Source: Mikrocytos mackini (Eukaryota > Endomyxa > Ascetosporea > Mikrocytida > Mikrocytiidae). From it: 45,222 bases of DNA. A program made the translations under genes and the position numbers. This document shows, in pieces, positions 20,104-32,195 of the stretch. The notes under the pieces are model-generated. The model saw nothing but the letters and a program-made list of their open reading frames with translations. It did no database searches and had not been told where the DNA came from. Numbering within the stretch: position 1 is the stretch's first letter; each line of letters opens with the position of its first letter. The stretch spans positions 1 to 45,222 of the forward strand of contig JASNJN010000008.1 in assembly GCA_030180075.1 (NCBI GenBank). Direction: 5' to 3'.

Positions 20104-20283
20104 GTTGTAACACACTTTCCTCGTAAATAATCTGTAATTTTAAGAGTTTATCATTTCTCGGGAAATAGGGGAATAAATTGTTTTTCTTTATATTTTGTAA
20201 AATACAGGTATGGAGAAATGGGAACTCTATTTTTCAACAATTTTTTTTTAATTTTTTAATTATACTTTTTAAAAAAATGAAAA

Positions 20284-20427
20284 TTGTTGGGCTAGCCCAA
20301 AATCTTTGAGTGTCCAGCCCATATAAAAATATTGGACTGGACCAACGTACAGCCCATGGGCTAGCCCAAAAATGGATAAAAAAACGTACAGCCCATGGTC
20401 CAGCCCAAAATTGGGCTGGCCCAAATT
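20284..20427. repeat. Cluster of GGGCTAGCCC-type palindromes
   Basis: Within about 140 bp are GGGCTAGCCC twice, CAGCCCATGGGCTAGCCC, CAGCCCATGGTCCAGCCC and GGGCTGGCCC, all of which are palindromic or nearly so. The GC-rich words stand out in very AT-rich DNA. Such motifs occur in subterminal regions of some hAT elements, but no element ends were identified here. Confidence 0.75.
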
Positions 20428-23400
20428 TTTTCCACTCTCACTATATTCGATAAAAACAACCCTCTGCCGCCTAAAACATTGTTATAAACCACCATATTTC
20501 TGTGTATTGGATGGAATGGAGGCAATAAAAAATAAAAATCTTGGAAAATTAAGAAACTCTGCTTTTAATACTAATCCAAAATTTGATGAACTTTTAAACG
20601 CATTTATATGATTAAAAAATCCATTCTAAAGTTATTCAGACGGTTTGGAAACGTTTCTAGTTGTTTTGAAAACTAAATATGTTCTGTATTATGTGTTTTT
20701 GGTTTTAAAAATTTTAATTTTCTTACAAAAAGAAGAACTTGAAATTACACTTAAACACAGGCCTTTGATAAGCTGTTTAAGAAACTTAGGACTTTCTCAT
20801 AGATCACATATACAATACCTTTTATAATAGTACCTTATCGACGCATTTGAACATATTTACAACGATAAGACCAGTTGTAAATTGTACACAGCTTACGACG
20901 TATTATATCATAGGCGCACAGGATAGGCTCGTTGTAATATTGTACAATTACCCGCGCATCTGAACAGCGAGCAATAATTTCGCATGTTAACAATTTTTTA
21001 GAGACAAACGGGGTGTATTGAATATTCACTTTATTTATATCACTGGCTTATCAAACGTGTAACAGAGAAACTCATTTTCCTGTTATACTTCCATTTAAGA
21101 TTACACAAGCAATTAAACACCATTATAAACTCAAATCGGGCTCTACAGGATACCATAAAGAAGTTCCCCTCATTCTGCCTATTTAAATGATTTTGAGCCT
21201 GTTCCACACTTCTATTCCACAAGTTTCGCAATATTTTCTCTTGCGTGATGGTTTACGTCTATTTCTTGTTTATAATGGATTTAAGCTCATTGTGAGCCCA
21301 TAGAAAGGAAGTTTACTGCCATGTGCTTCTATTCAATAGAGACTACTTAACATCCTTTTGGTCACACTTTTTATTTCCACATTAAATCAGGGTAACTCTA
21401 CAAAGCTTGGGATAGCTGAGTTCAATTTAAACACCCTCACAAGCTATACATAGCTGAGATGTGTTGACCGCATTTCTTGTATTATTCTACACATGCATAT
21501 AAAGTACTTTACTCGTTTCCTTTAACTAAAAGACACTTTAACTTACATGACTTCTTAGGAACTCTATATAGTTGTTTATAATGGATCGTTGGCATGTGTT
21601 ACACTTTAAAGATGTATATACATTACGGAGGGATTTTTCTGTGTCAACCGTGTGCATCTATTACCTAACAAGTAACAAGGTGTATCTATAATTATGATTT
21701 TGAATGTTGGAAAGATTAAAAAGAAGGACTGTCCGATAATTACATGATTTCATCCTTTCTTTACAATAATAGGTTATTTCGCGTGCAATTTGTGTTCCTG
21801 GACATAACTATTCATTGATTACAACCTTAAGAATTATTAAACAAAATAGCACCGTGATCATTATATATTATGTACACAATGAAAGACGAATTTTTAATAA
21901 GATAGTTTTACTGCATGAGTACTATAGGCGTTTGAACAAATTGTAATAATTATTGGGAAATCAAAAGCGATACCAAATTGCTAAACTAATGAACATGTTC
22001 CTTTTTAAATCGCTTCAAACCAAACTAGTTCTCACTGCGATTTTAATTAGTTTACCAAAGAAAGACTAACATCAAATATAAACTCTAGTATAATGGGAAC
22101 AGATTGATTTACTACAAAAGACTTCTTTGCTTACTCTCTTTCATACAACCCAATATTTAACTCTACTCTTAACATTGATAATTAGAAGAATTGCAACCAA
22201 ACGTCGCCATTCTACTTTATAATTTCTTACTTGGGTAAATGTATATCCGTGACATATTACAACAATTATTTGGACATTTACAGCATTCACTTACTTTTAC
22301 CTCACCAACATTTGAATTAAAGAATACTTAAATAGACATGGTTATTTAACCAAATTACTTTACATTCGACAATAATATATATCCCGTTTAAAACGAGGTA
22401 TTTACAACACTAACCAACAATGCCCTAGCATTGTTTTGCTGATTGATTCTAAAGGCAATAATATAGTATTTTTACTGAATTAACGTATATCAAATGAATT
22501 AGCAATATGGGTTTTATACTGATGGTTTTGGGTAGTATATTAACTCATGGAAACTTACTGATATGGGGTATTAAATGTGCTTAGTAATTTGGAAATCCCA
22601 GAATAATGAATTCTTAAAAAGTTTCAATACAGACAAACTGATGTTAGACAAATATATTGTTAACTCCACAGTTAATCTTATAATTCGAAGTTAACGAGTT
22701 TTATTGTTGAAATATAAAGACAATTACATAGAACAGAACACACGGGCTATGTCCTTATAATACTTTAGTGATTTAAATATAATTTGAAGTGCGAATCGGA
22801 TTGAAAAAACACTATGAACAGGATTAACAAAGTCGTTATACTCTGGATAGCAGTTAAAGTTCTGTTTTACTTAATAGACAAATAGAATGAAATCATACAA
22901 AATTTTGAAAATTCTTAATGGCCATACTTCGTGATACACAGGTTTAATTTCTTTACACTTGAAAATGCATAACTTATTATCATCGATTATTCATTTCGAG
23001 ACATTTACCAGGCTAATTTATTATTTATATATGCTCAGAAATCTACTTTACAGGGCTATTCAAAAGAGAGAAAATCTTAATCCTACATTTATATTGTGAA
23101 TTTATTCGACTGATTTTTGCATGTTTTCATAATTTACAAGAAGAGAAAGCAACTAGATCGAAGTTATAAACAACCAACAAATAGATTTCAAAAAGACTAC
23201 TTTTACTTATATGACACAGGATGAAATTAGATATGCATGTGTATTGATCAATAGGACGTTCAAATAATGATTTTATTATTCAATACAGAAAAACAAGAAA
23301 CTGAATCCAAATCTAGTTCCTGTCTACTTCCCAGTACTACATTTCGTTTCTCATGTCAGAGGTAGACATAGCTCAAGACAATACCTAGCTGTTTCTTTTA

Positions 23401-23685
23401 CAAATTCCCGAAAGTTTATTTACCAATTATACAACGTAAGAATTTCTTTTATATAATATGACAAAGCGATTAATATTTTCTTAGTACATGCCATTCTATA
23501 AGAAAATATATCGTATAAATTTTATACCGTAACGATTGGATTTACAAGAAATTGTCAGTATTAAATACAGTTTCTATAGGATAGAGATTTGCATATTAAC
23601 TTGACTTTGAAACTTTTAACTCAATACTAGCGGAAGAACAAATAATTGATTATTCAGAGTAATAATAAACATAATAATAGATTAC
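20428..23685. other. Long gene-free stretch downstream of the second MULE
   Basis: About 3.2 kb with no open frame beyond about 80 codons and no recognisable gene. From roughly 20830 on, the base order is mixed and largely lacks the long A and T runs that dominate the flanks, suggesting a different origin. No terminal repeats pairing it with the MULE were found. Confidence 0.5.
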
Positions 23686-25746
23686 TTAATGAAGACAACA
23701 CACGTAGTTCTGGGTTTTGTCTTTTACCTTTCCTTTCGACTTCAAACAGGTAAAATGATACCATTTCTCGCAAAGAAGACATCCTATCCAATCTAAAGAA
23801 GCAGCACTAAATTGGTCTTCTACAAAATAACATTCATGACAAAGTAGAAAAGTCTTTATTATTTCTTTGACTTTTGGCCCTCTTTTCTTGGCAAACTTTG
23901 TAAACTTTCCCTTATAGTCGTTCAGATCTCTTTGTTTAACAGTGACTTTTTGAGGATTGACTTCAAAAGATGATGGTGTTACAACAAATTCTTTACTTGG
24001 ATTCAAAGAAAGCAATTCGATGCATTCATCTACTTTTAATTGAATTTCTTTTGAGTTTGATAAGATAGATGACTCCTCCCTTATTGCTTCTAACTTCGCT
24101 GTTAGACTTGATACTGCTTTTGTAATAGTTGAAGAAGTTTCCGGAACAATACTTGACTCAGCCTTTGAAGGAACATTTGAGCTATTGTCTTCAAGTGATC
24201 TTTCCGAATCTTGTACCTGTTTGTGGACCTTATAGTAGAAATTCTTAAAGGAGTCAAAGAATCTTTTCTTGAACAGGTGAATAAAGAAATGATTCGCGAT
24301 AGCATGAATATGCTTGCAAATTTGTTTGGTTTTTAAAAAATTCAAACAATTGCATGTAAATTCATCAAAATGCAAAAAGCAATCAGGACATATAACTTTT
24401 GATTTGTCATAAGTATTATATTGCTTTATAAGTTTTATTTCATAATTTTTGCATTTGTAATCTGTAGTATTAATTTTTTTAAGTTCTTCTTTTTTGACTT
24501 CATTTATTTTTTTGTGGTTTTCTATATATTTTCTTACTCTATAACTATAGTTTGTAATTTTTTTTGATTCATTTTTTATTAAACTTTGGTTAACTATTAC
24601 TTCTATCATTGTTGTTAATATATTAAATAAATTGTCGAGTCTATTATTGGTTTTTCTTTTGAGATATTTATATTTCATTGTTTTAAAAAAGCTTTCCGAG
24701 TAATTATTTGTATTAAACCAACAATTTAGGCGGTATGGAAGACCCCAATTTTCAAATTTTGTTGAGTAATATGTTTTGAAATAGTGGTAAAATGTTGGTT
24801 CAATTTGTTCTATTGTAATAATAAGTGAATTCATTATTTTTTTAAATTCTTCGACATCAGTAGTTATTGATAAGTTATCTAAATATTCTATTATTAATTT
24901 TTTGTTAGTTTTATTCTTTATAAATTTGTTAATATTACGTTTCCAGCACTTTTTAACATGGAATTCGCAAAATATGTTCTTAGATTCGTGTTTAAAAGTT
25001 CTTTCCCAGGAATTATAGAAGCCTGAGTACATGTCTGAAACAACGTACGGCACTTTTTTCTCTTTGTTTATATGAATTTTTAAGTTTTGAAATACAAAAG
25101 TCAAAATATCTTCTCTTTCGCTTGAAGTAATTATAAAAATGAATGGGAAAAGTTCGAAAATGTCGGAAACAACAAACCCTACAGTTAGTGGATATTTGTA
25201 AATGTTTGTTCCGTGTGTAGAATCTATTAATATGCCTTTTTTATAAAAAGTTTCGTATTTTTCTAGTAAATTTTCTGTTGTAAAAGCGAATACTATTTCT
25301 TCATTTTTTTTATTGTACTTTGAAATATTGGTATCATATTCTTTAAAACAAATTTTTATAATTTCTTCATTTTCAATGTATTTATTTATCATCATTGTAA
25401 AGCTTATGTAATCGATTTTGTTAAGTTGCATTGTTCTTTCTACAAGTTGGCTTAAGTAATTTAAATAGTTCATGGTTAATGTTTGTGATTTCTTTATAAC
25501 TTTATCCTTTACAGATTTAACTAAATCAATATAAATCTTTGAAGTCGAAGTTCCATTTTGTATTTGTTTAAGAATATCTATTTTAATAACATCGGGTAGC
25601 TTTATTTGATCCCAATTAGGGGGATGAATATGAGAAAGATTGCTATTAATTTTAACGGAAGTGTTGGAAATATTATGAATAGTAATAAAGGCATAGCAAG
25701 GTTTTGTATTATTCTGTGTAAAGTTACATTTAAAATACTCAACCAA
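23686..25746 (-). pseudogene. MULE transposase with FLYWCH-like N terminus and PHD-like C terminus, no ATG
   Basis: An uninterrupted frame of 686 codons begins at a TTG at 25746. It stays open upstream only to a stop near 25780, with no ATG, so the 5' end is probably truncated or shifted. In order: a FLYWCH/WRKY-GCM1-like finger (Cys7, Cys17, His39, His41); an RNase H-like core with Asp175 (LIDSTHGT), Asp238 (VSDMYSG), the CEFH pair (260-263) and Glu351; a SWIM finger (Cys465, Cys467, Cys477, His479); a Ser-rich linker; and a PHD-like finger (Cys636, Cys639, Cys656, Cys659, His664, Cys667, Cys683, His686). The PHD finger would be a histone-tail or chromatin reader. All catalytic residues are present. 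Confidence 0.85.
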
Positions 25747-25809
25747 ATATCCCTTACTTCTGTTGTTCGAGAGATAGTTTTAGACCCAAATTATTTATTT
25801 AAATAAAAT

Positions 25810-26640
25810 TAGGCACATTGTGCCGAGTGCTTTATATGCACCTTGTCTCCGTGACTTCTCATCAAAACTCCATTATTTTCTTTGGCTGGACATCTGGTTA
25901 TATTTGTCTCAACGACGCCTTGGGCGTTGTATGACATACTTCACCAGGTGCGAGTTCCCCTGAGGGTATATTCCAGCGTCTAGTAGAAGGGACTTACGGC
26001 CTCTTCTGAAGGACTTATTGCCAAGCTTTTGTTCTTTCTTTCTTATTGGTCTTACAGCCCTTCAATTCTTATTGTTTTGGGTCTTATTGCCTATATCTCT
26101 TCTCAGAAAGAAGTTGGCTTGAACGACAACCTTGAGGCTGCCGTTCTATCTTCTAGCCAGAGGCTATGAAGTAACCATCATATCATACCCTAATGTGGGC
26201 TCTATGGTTGACAGCACAATGGTGGAACACACTCTGTGTCCAACTTTCAGAGAAAGTTTGGTGCAGAAAGGGAAGTCCGTGACTCATTTTGAGATGCAAG
26301 AGCTTTAGGACTCGGTACAAACTGTGATCTGAATCCGACTCCCCACCTTCTGTTGTTCTCTCGAACCGCGTTTGAGCGTTTGGGGTACAGTCCACATTGG
26401 ATCCCATGATGAGCATTTTCATCACCATGGGTGTGGTACAACCAAAGGTTGCTGGGAATTTCACCCAAGAGACCGTTTTGGAGGTCTGGTCCTTCTTTTG
26501 CCTTGGGCCTCTATTTCTCGGCTCGTCGACTCCAGTCGGACCTGCTCCGTGGATTATGCAATGTGCAACATCCTCTCGGAGTCTAACAACCGATGAATTG
26601 TCCTCAGTGAGGAATTTCAATGGTTGGAAAAAAAATTAAA
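25810..26640. other. GC-richer island of unknown origin
   Basis: This 0.8-kb stretch is visibly richer in G and C than either flank and holds overlapping open frames on both strands (145 codons at 26183-26620 minus; 80 codons at 26397-26639 plus). Neither product was recognised. It could be an insertion from another source or a decayed repeat. Boundaries are approximate. Confidence 0.5.
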
Positions 26641-26654
26641 AATTTAATTTTTGA

Positions 26655-26978
26655 ATAGCTCATTTTAACATTTTGATAATTTTTTCAAAATAAATTGAAA
26701 ATAAATTTTGTGGTTTTTAGGTCGACCAAAAAACACACTTTTTCAAAAATTTCAAATTTTTTTGAAAAGAAAAAAAAATCATATAAAATTTTTTTTACTT
26801 TATTTTTCTTATTATCGTCATTTAAACAAATTTCCACAAAAAATTTTTTGTACGAATTTTTTTCTTTTCAAAAAAATTTGAAATTTTTGAAAAAGTGTGT
26901 TTTTTGGTCTGCCTAAAAACCACAATATTTATTTTCAATTTTTTTTGAAAAAATTATCAAAATGTTAAAATGAGCTAT
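26655..26978. repeat. Foldback inverted repeat, arms about 125 bp
   Basis: The sequence starting ATAGCTCATTTTAACATTTT is mirrored by the sequence ending AAAATGTTAAAATGAGCTAT. The arms (about 26655-26780 and 26855-26978) share long runs such as GTTTTTTGGTC, with a few substitutions and small length changes. A central loop of about 75 bp is AT-rich. It looks like a foldback MITE; no target duplication was assigned. Confidence 0.8.
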
Positions 26979-27993
26979 ATTTTAACATATTTCTTTCGGT
27001 AAAAATTTTTTTCAATATGGGGCCTATAATCGTGACCCCATTTTTGGAGATTTATGTAGCATATTTTTTATTTTTTCATTTTACGATAAATAAAAATTCA
27101 GAAAATAATTCTGAGATATGGAATCGCGAGATCTCTTAAAAACACATAATTTATTAAAAAAAATTCAATTTATTTTTGAAATATTGTATATATTTTGAGT
27201 CAAACATTTTCTAAAAAATTCGTGTATACACCCTTAGAAAAAAAATTTTTTCGACAAAAAAATTTTTTTAATAAAATAGCGTGAATAAGCGTTTTCGATC
27301 ATAAAAATTTTTTTATTAGAAAATTTACCCTTGAAGTTTAGCTTTAAAATTTATTTTTTAAAAAATTAGTCAAAAAAAGTGACAAAAAATTGACTAATTA
27401 GTCAATTTCGAAAAAAATTGAATACGTCGATTTTTTGGCCAAATTGACTAAAGCCGACAAAATCAAATTGACAGTTTGTACCTAAAACGTGACACATTAG
27501 CCACCATTTCTAAAAAAACTGTCAATTGACTAAACGGCGCAATTAGTCAATCGCTGTGTTAGTCAAAACAAAATATTAGTCGGTTGACGAATTAGTCAAT
27601 TAGTCATTCAAAAAGTCCCATCTATGGTTAAAACAAAGTTGTTAATACCATGTTTTTGATAATTACAATTTTCCATATTTCATAGGAAATAACTTTTTCT
27701 CAGAATATGTTTATATGGGGCGAAAATGACTTATATCGGTTTTCAGCCGCTTTTAACGCTAATAATTTGTTCATTTTTGAATATTTTGAAAAATAAACAT
27801 CAATTGGCATTTTCAGTCTGTTTCTATAGCCGAATGCCTAATTTGTCGGAAAATTTCGGCACCGAAATCAAATTAAATTGAAAACCGAACCCAGGGCGTT
27901 ATTTATAAGATCGAGATCTACATATTAAGGCATATAAATGTTTATTGGTTATATATTTTTAAAAAAGTTATTTCCTATAAAATACGTTGTGTA
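26979..27993. other. AT-rich region with a TTAGTCAA motif cluster
   Basis: No gene. Between about 27365 and 27605 the word TTAGTCAA or its complement recurs about ten times, including the perfect 16-bp palindrome TTGACTAATTAGTCAA. The rest is A/T-rich with homopolymer runs. Confidence 0.6.
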
Positions 27994-28460
27994 TTTAATT
28001 AAAAATATTTTACTGTTTAAGTGCTTTTGGGGCTCTAAAAATGATACAGGATCGTGAAAATATTGAGTTTACCCCAAATCAATCGATTATACATTGTTTT
28101 ATTTAGTTCTTTAGGTGGGAAACATTCTAGTGTTAGTCAAATTAAAATTAATTTTGAAATACCTGTAAATTGTGTTTATCCCCATTTTTAACCGAACTCT
28201 GTGGTTAAAACGTTTCCCCGTGGTTTTACTTGTATTTAAAATTCACCATTCGTTTTTTATAGATGAAATAGAAATTATAAATAGATTTTATATGATTTTC
28301 CCGAATGGATGATACAACCAAGGGTCCCCCTGGGGGAACAACAAATTGAGATTTTTGTTACCAAAATATAAAAAGAGAATTTAGATGTCTTAGTCACTCT
28401 AATCTTAGCCAGTCCAAGGCATTTTGGGGCAAAAACCGGCTAAACCTTCAGAGTTTACTG
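27994..28460. mobile_element. Truncated second copy of the 16563 element
   Basis: Aligns in the same orientation with 16640-17109 over about 470 bp with scattered differences and small indels. The right end GAGTTTACTG is present, but the first 77 bp, including the left terminal repeat, are missing. It is thus a 5'-truncated or partly replaced member. Confidence 0.85.
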
Positions 28461-28577
28461 CAGTATAATTATTTATTATACAGTTTTTAATTTTAATTCG
28501 ATCCTAAATGAAGGTTCTTATATTTTATTGAATGGATAAACTGGCAGATAAACCCAATTTCAGATCTTAGCTATATA

Positions 28578-30889
28578 CAGGGTTGGGTTTTACCCATGGA
28601 TAATACGTTTTGGACAGGACACATGGATGAATCCGGTTTTAGACAAAACGATAAATTATATTATCCGTTTAAAATTATAAATATATTTTATAAATTATAA
28701 TTTATTTTTTCACTTTTTAGTTTCACAAAATATTTCAAAATTGTTTTTCAAAAAATCAAAAGTTTGGAAAATATATTTTATGCACAATATAAAACCTTTA
28801 TATTAACATTAGTAAGACTTTTCTTTTTAAATTTATATTATTATTTAAATTTCCTTTTGTTAATCTAATTAATTTCGTTTCTCATTCAACAAAGCATAAC
28901 AAAAAAGAAGTTTTCTTAATTTTTCCGTTGCCAATTTATTCCTCGTTTTGTTCTGAATATAAGAGCAATTGCTAAAAATTCGTTCAATTGATGCTGTCGT
29001 AGGATTTAGACTCAATAGCATAACAATATGATCAACAAAATCCTCGTTGATTCCATGAAATTTCAAGGCTTTCCACCAAGTTATGGGCTCTATTTTAATT
29101 GTAGGATCGTTGAAAAATTGTGTAGGGTAGGGTCTTTCACGTGCCTGTAAACGTAGCAACTCATTTACATACAACTCGTTAATATTTCCCAAGTAAGATT
29201 GCACCTTATATAGTTCATCATGGTCCAAGTTAATTCCCAGATATTTAGGATGAAACATATAGGTAACATAATGAGTATCAAATAACATTTGTTCTTTACG
29301 CTTTTGTAAAATCTCTTTGTGACGTGAACTCCAGGTGTAGCTTATTCCTTCAATTTTTTCATGAAATAAACAACGTCAGCAAGAGAAGCCTTGTTTGATT
29401 GCAACGCAATTATTGCTTCATAAATCGGTTCGAGCTTCGATAGTTCTGTTCGTACATTATTATGTAACTGGGTATTGAATATAGTGTCTTTTATGGCGCT
29501 GTCTTCGATTATTCCTTCTGTTTGAGTGGCGGTCATATAATGCTTTAAATTAGAAAGGAAATTTCCCAATGAAAGATATACAGAAGACCACCGTGTTGAA
29601 GCAGGAAGAATTGGTTTAAGTGCGTCTTTAATTGTACTTAGATATCCACATGCTTTGTGACAATATTTAAAATGTTTTTGAACTTTATTAACTTGTTCAA
29701 CTATTCTTTCGTTTGCCACATCTTTTGCTAATAGATTGAGTAAGTGAGATGCGCATCCAATTGTAACAATGCCAGGGTTGTTTTCGGATACCAATGTTCG
29801 CATTCTGTTCATTACGGCCGCGTTGTCTGTACACAGACCTATTATCCTCGTTTTAAAATCATCTGTTAGGACATTAATCGAAGTTTGTGCAAGTTGAGAC
29901 AAATATTCTGCATTTTTTATCTGTATTCCTGGAGTAAATAGATCAATTATGTAAGATTTTCCATCAACTAAAATTGAATTGGCCACAATGGATTCATTGC
30001 GTACATTTGTCCATCCATCTTGCATCAATGTTAGAGGCTTAAACTTTATCTTCTCCCTAAATTCTGCTAAAAGACTATTATAGACGGTGTTAAGTAGGTT
30101 GTTTGATAAGTATTGACGCGATGGGAGCTTATAGCCGGGTGCCATGCTAGTTATAAATGTCTTAAAATGCGTGTTCTCGACCTGTCTAAACGGCGCATTG
30201 GTTGAAATAATGTAATTTGTGAGAAGAATATCGTATTTGTCTTTTAAATTCTTGGTTTTGATAACCAACGAGGAGAGTAATTTTGGCTGCTCGAAGGGGG
30301 TTACATTATTATGTTCGCTTGTATCTTCGAGTTTATTATCGTCTAAAGGTTTAAGTAATAGGTTCTCTTTCTTCTTTGTGCATGTTAAAGCGTGCTTCTT
30401 CATTCTGTCTGCCTTAGGTGCACGAATCTTATTACAAGCATTACATTTAACCTTTTTAACACCATTGTCAAATACTTCAGTGGATTCAGACCACACGGAA
30501 TCGCGTGGTCGGCCTCCAGCTTGGTTGTTCATAAAAATTAATTTAAGTTTCAAAGTTTTTTGGCTCGTAAACGCGGTGGTTGATTCAAACAATAATACAG
30601 TAGACAAGTGTTGTTCAAATAAACCAAACCCTGGGTTTATATGAATATCCAAACATTCAAGTTGAAAATAACGATTTTTAATTATCCATATCAATTTATA
30701 GGGTGTTTGTACAAACATTATGGTTCTGACAATCCTATTGAATCATAGATAGAAACATACTCCCAAAACTTTAAACCAAGGTTTTGGACATTTTTAATTT
30801 TATTATGGCAAAAAGGTTTTATCCTGGACGGTTTATACCGGATTAAACCACCCTGGATTATACCGGCTGGTATAATCCTCCCAACTCTG
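28578..30889. mobile_element. hAT transposon, 2312 bp, with perfect 8-bp target duplication
   Basis: GCTATATA at 28570-28577 is repeated exactly at 30890-30897, the 8-bp target duplication of hAT insertion. The ends are CAGGGTTGGG and, inverted at the right, CAGAGTTGGG. The transposase lies on the minus strand inside. Both ends, the target duplication and the gene are thus all visible, and the exact duplication indicates a fairly recent insertion. Confidence 0.93.
28869..30532 (-). pseudogene. hAT transposase split by one frameshift
   Basis: The first part starts at the ATG at 30532 (MNNQAGGRPR; an upstream ATG at 30718 lacks family sequence). A BED zinc finger has Cys30, Cys33, His47 and Cys51. 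The RNase H-like part follows with LMQDGWTN, LCTDNAAVM, CASHLLNLLAKDV and ASTRWSSVYLSL. This frame stops at 29342 soon after KKLKE. A second frame, open from about that point, carries the C-terminal hAT dimerisation region: TWWKALK, ERIFSNCSYIQNKTRNKL and LRKLLFCYALLN (ATG at 29288). One frameshift near 29340-29350 is enough to explain the split. If the frameshift is real rather than a sequencing error, the copy is inactive. Confidence 0.92.
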
Positions 30890-30897
30890 GCTATATA

Positions 30898-31110
30898 AAG
30901 GATTAGCCGAAATATTAAATATATCAGCATGTTATTCTATAGATATAATACATGAAATTTGTTTTAATATTTTAAATGTCCCTGGGCAGTCAATTGAATA
31001 AAAGCATTTGGAGATATTTTCGGGAAATCGAAAATTTTTAATTTTTAAAATTGAAGAGATTTACTATTTAAGTAGATTCTTCCAAACTAGTCTTCATTTC
31101 ATTGAATATA
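30898..31110. other. Short intergenic segment
   Basis: AT-rich sequence between the hAT element and the pogo-like MITE. Nothing recognised. Confidence 0.5.
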
Positions 31111-31112
31111 TA

Positions 31113-31442
31113 CAGTGGTCCCTGGTTAAAAGCACACTTTATAAAACCACACCTCTTTAATGTCACCAAAAAACAGAAGGTCCGCCACCATAATTTCCAT
31201 AAGTGTGATATTAAAAAGTTTGCCAAAACCCAAATCTGAAAATGGGCCAAATGTCAACACATATGTTATTTGCCCCCAAAAAGTTATGATATAACAAAAG
31301 TATATCCAAAATGCTGATCTTTTCTTGGATTCTGCTATATGTAATCGATAGACGGATTTAAGCCACCATTCAAATTTCACCTGGTTAATATCACATAAAT
31401 TTGAAAAATTACCAAAAATATGCTTTTAACCAGGGATGACTG
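31113..31442. mobile_element. pogo/Tigger-like MITE, 330 bp
   Basis: The left end is CAGTGGTCCCTGGTTAAAAG and the inverted right end is CAGTCATCCCTGGTTAAAAG, 22 bp with two mismatches including the next CA. TA flanks lie at 31111-31112 and 31443-31444. The ends match the CAGTNNTCCCTGGTTAA form typical of pogo-type Tc1/mariner elements. No transposase is encoded. Interior subterminal repeats of the TGGTTAA type recur near the right end. Confidence 0.88.
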
Positions 31443-31444
31443 TA

Positions 31445-32195
31445 GTAAAATAAGAAAGATTATAAAACATCTTTAGTATATGTTTAAAATGTTCAAATTT
31501 TGTCCGAAATACGAATATGGACCTGCATAAATCATAACAAGCGAAATTATTTGGTTTATACACGATTTCATAATAACTTTTATATAGACCGCAATTAAAT
31601 AGGGGTTACATTTACGAGAAAACCTTTAACATCAAAAAAGAACCCGAGATGCCACAAAAAGGAAATTTATTTGAAAGGCCAAGTCATTGACCTCTGGAGT
31701 AGGCGTATTTAAATCAACAAAACCGGACACTTTTCTAATATCGTAAAGTATTGCTGCCATACTATATTCGTTTCATCTATTAATCTACCTTTATTTTATT
31801 AGTTTTTATCATCTCATCATTCAGTTATCTATATTTGTTTCATGTGTTTACCATGCAAAAAGACTGAAAATACTGATCAATAATGAAATATTTTAAATTT
31901 ATCTTAACAGAGATTGTGACTGATAGATATAGATCTAATAACACTAAATGTATATGAAACCCATAAATACAAGTTTGAGATATTTTCTTCCCATGTTTTA
32001 TCTTCTTTAATGTTGTATATCGTAGGATTTAAAAATTATGATCTCCAAAAAATTCAATATACCTTGTGCAAAACTTTAAAGCACAATATAAAATATAAAT
32101 TTCCTGGTTTAGGAAATCAAGCACTTAATATAATGATTAACATTTTAAATCAATATTTGTTGTTTTATAAGCGTCTAAACAGGTTACCCTACCGA
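31445..32195. other. AT-rich region without recognised gene
   Basis: About 750 bp. One 62-codon frame near 32010 shows no domain and is not called. Confidence 0.5.

Noticed and set aside
19638-20110. Short frames inside the 1044-bp hAT-like element
   Set aside because: No BED, RNase H or dimerisation motifs; not a transposase fragment that can be recognised.
26183-26620. 145-codon minus-strand frame in the GC-richer island
   Set aside because: Frames of similar length overlap on the other strand and no family was recognised; kept only as part of the island entry.
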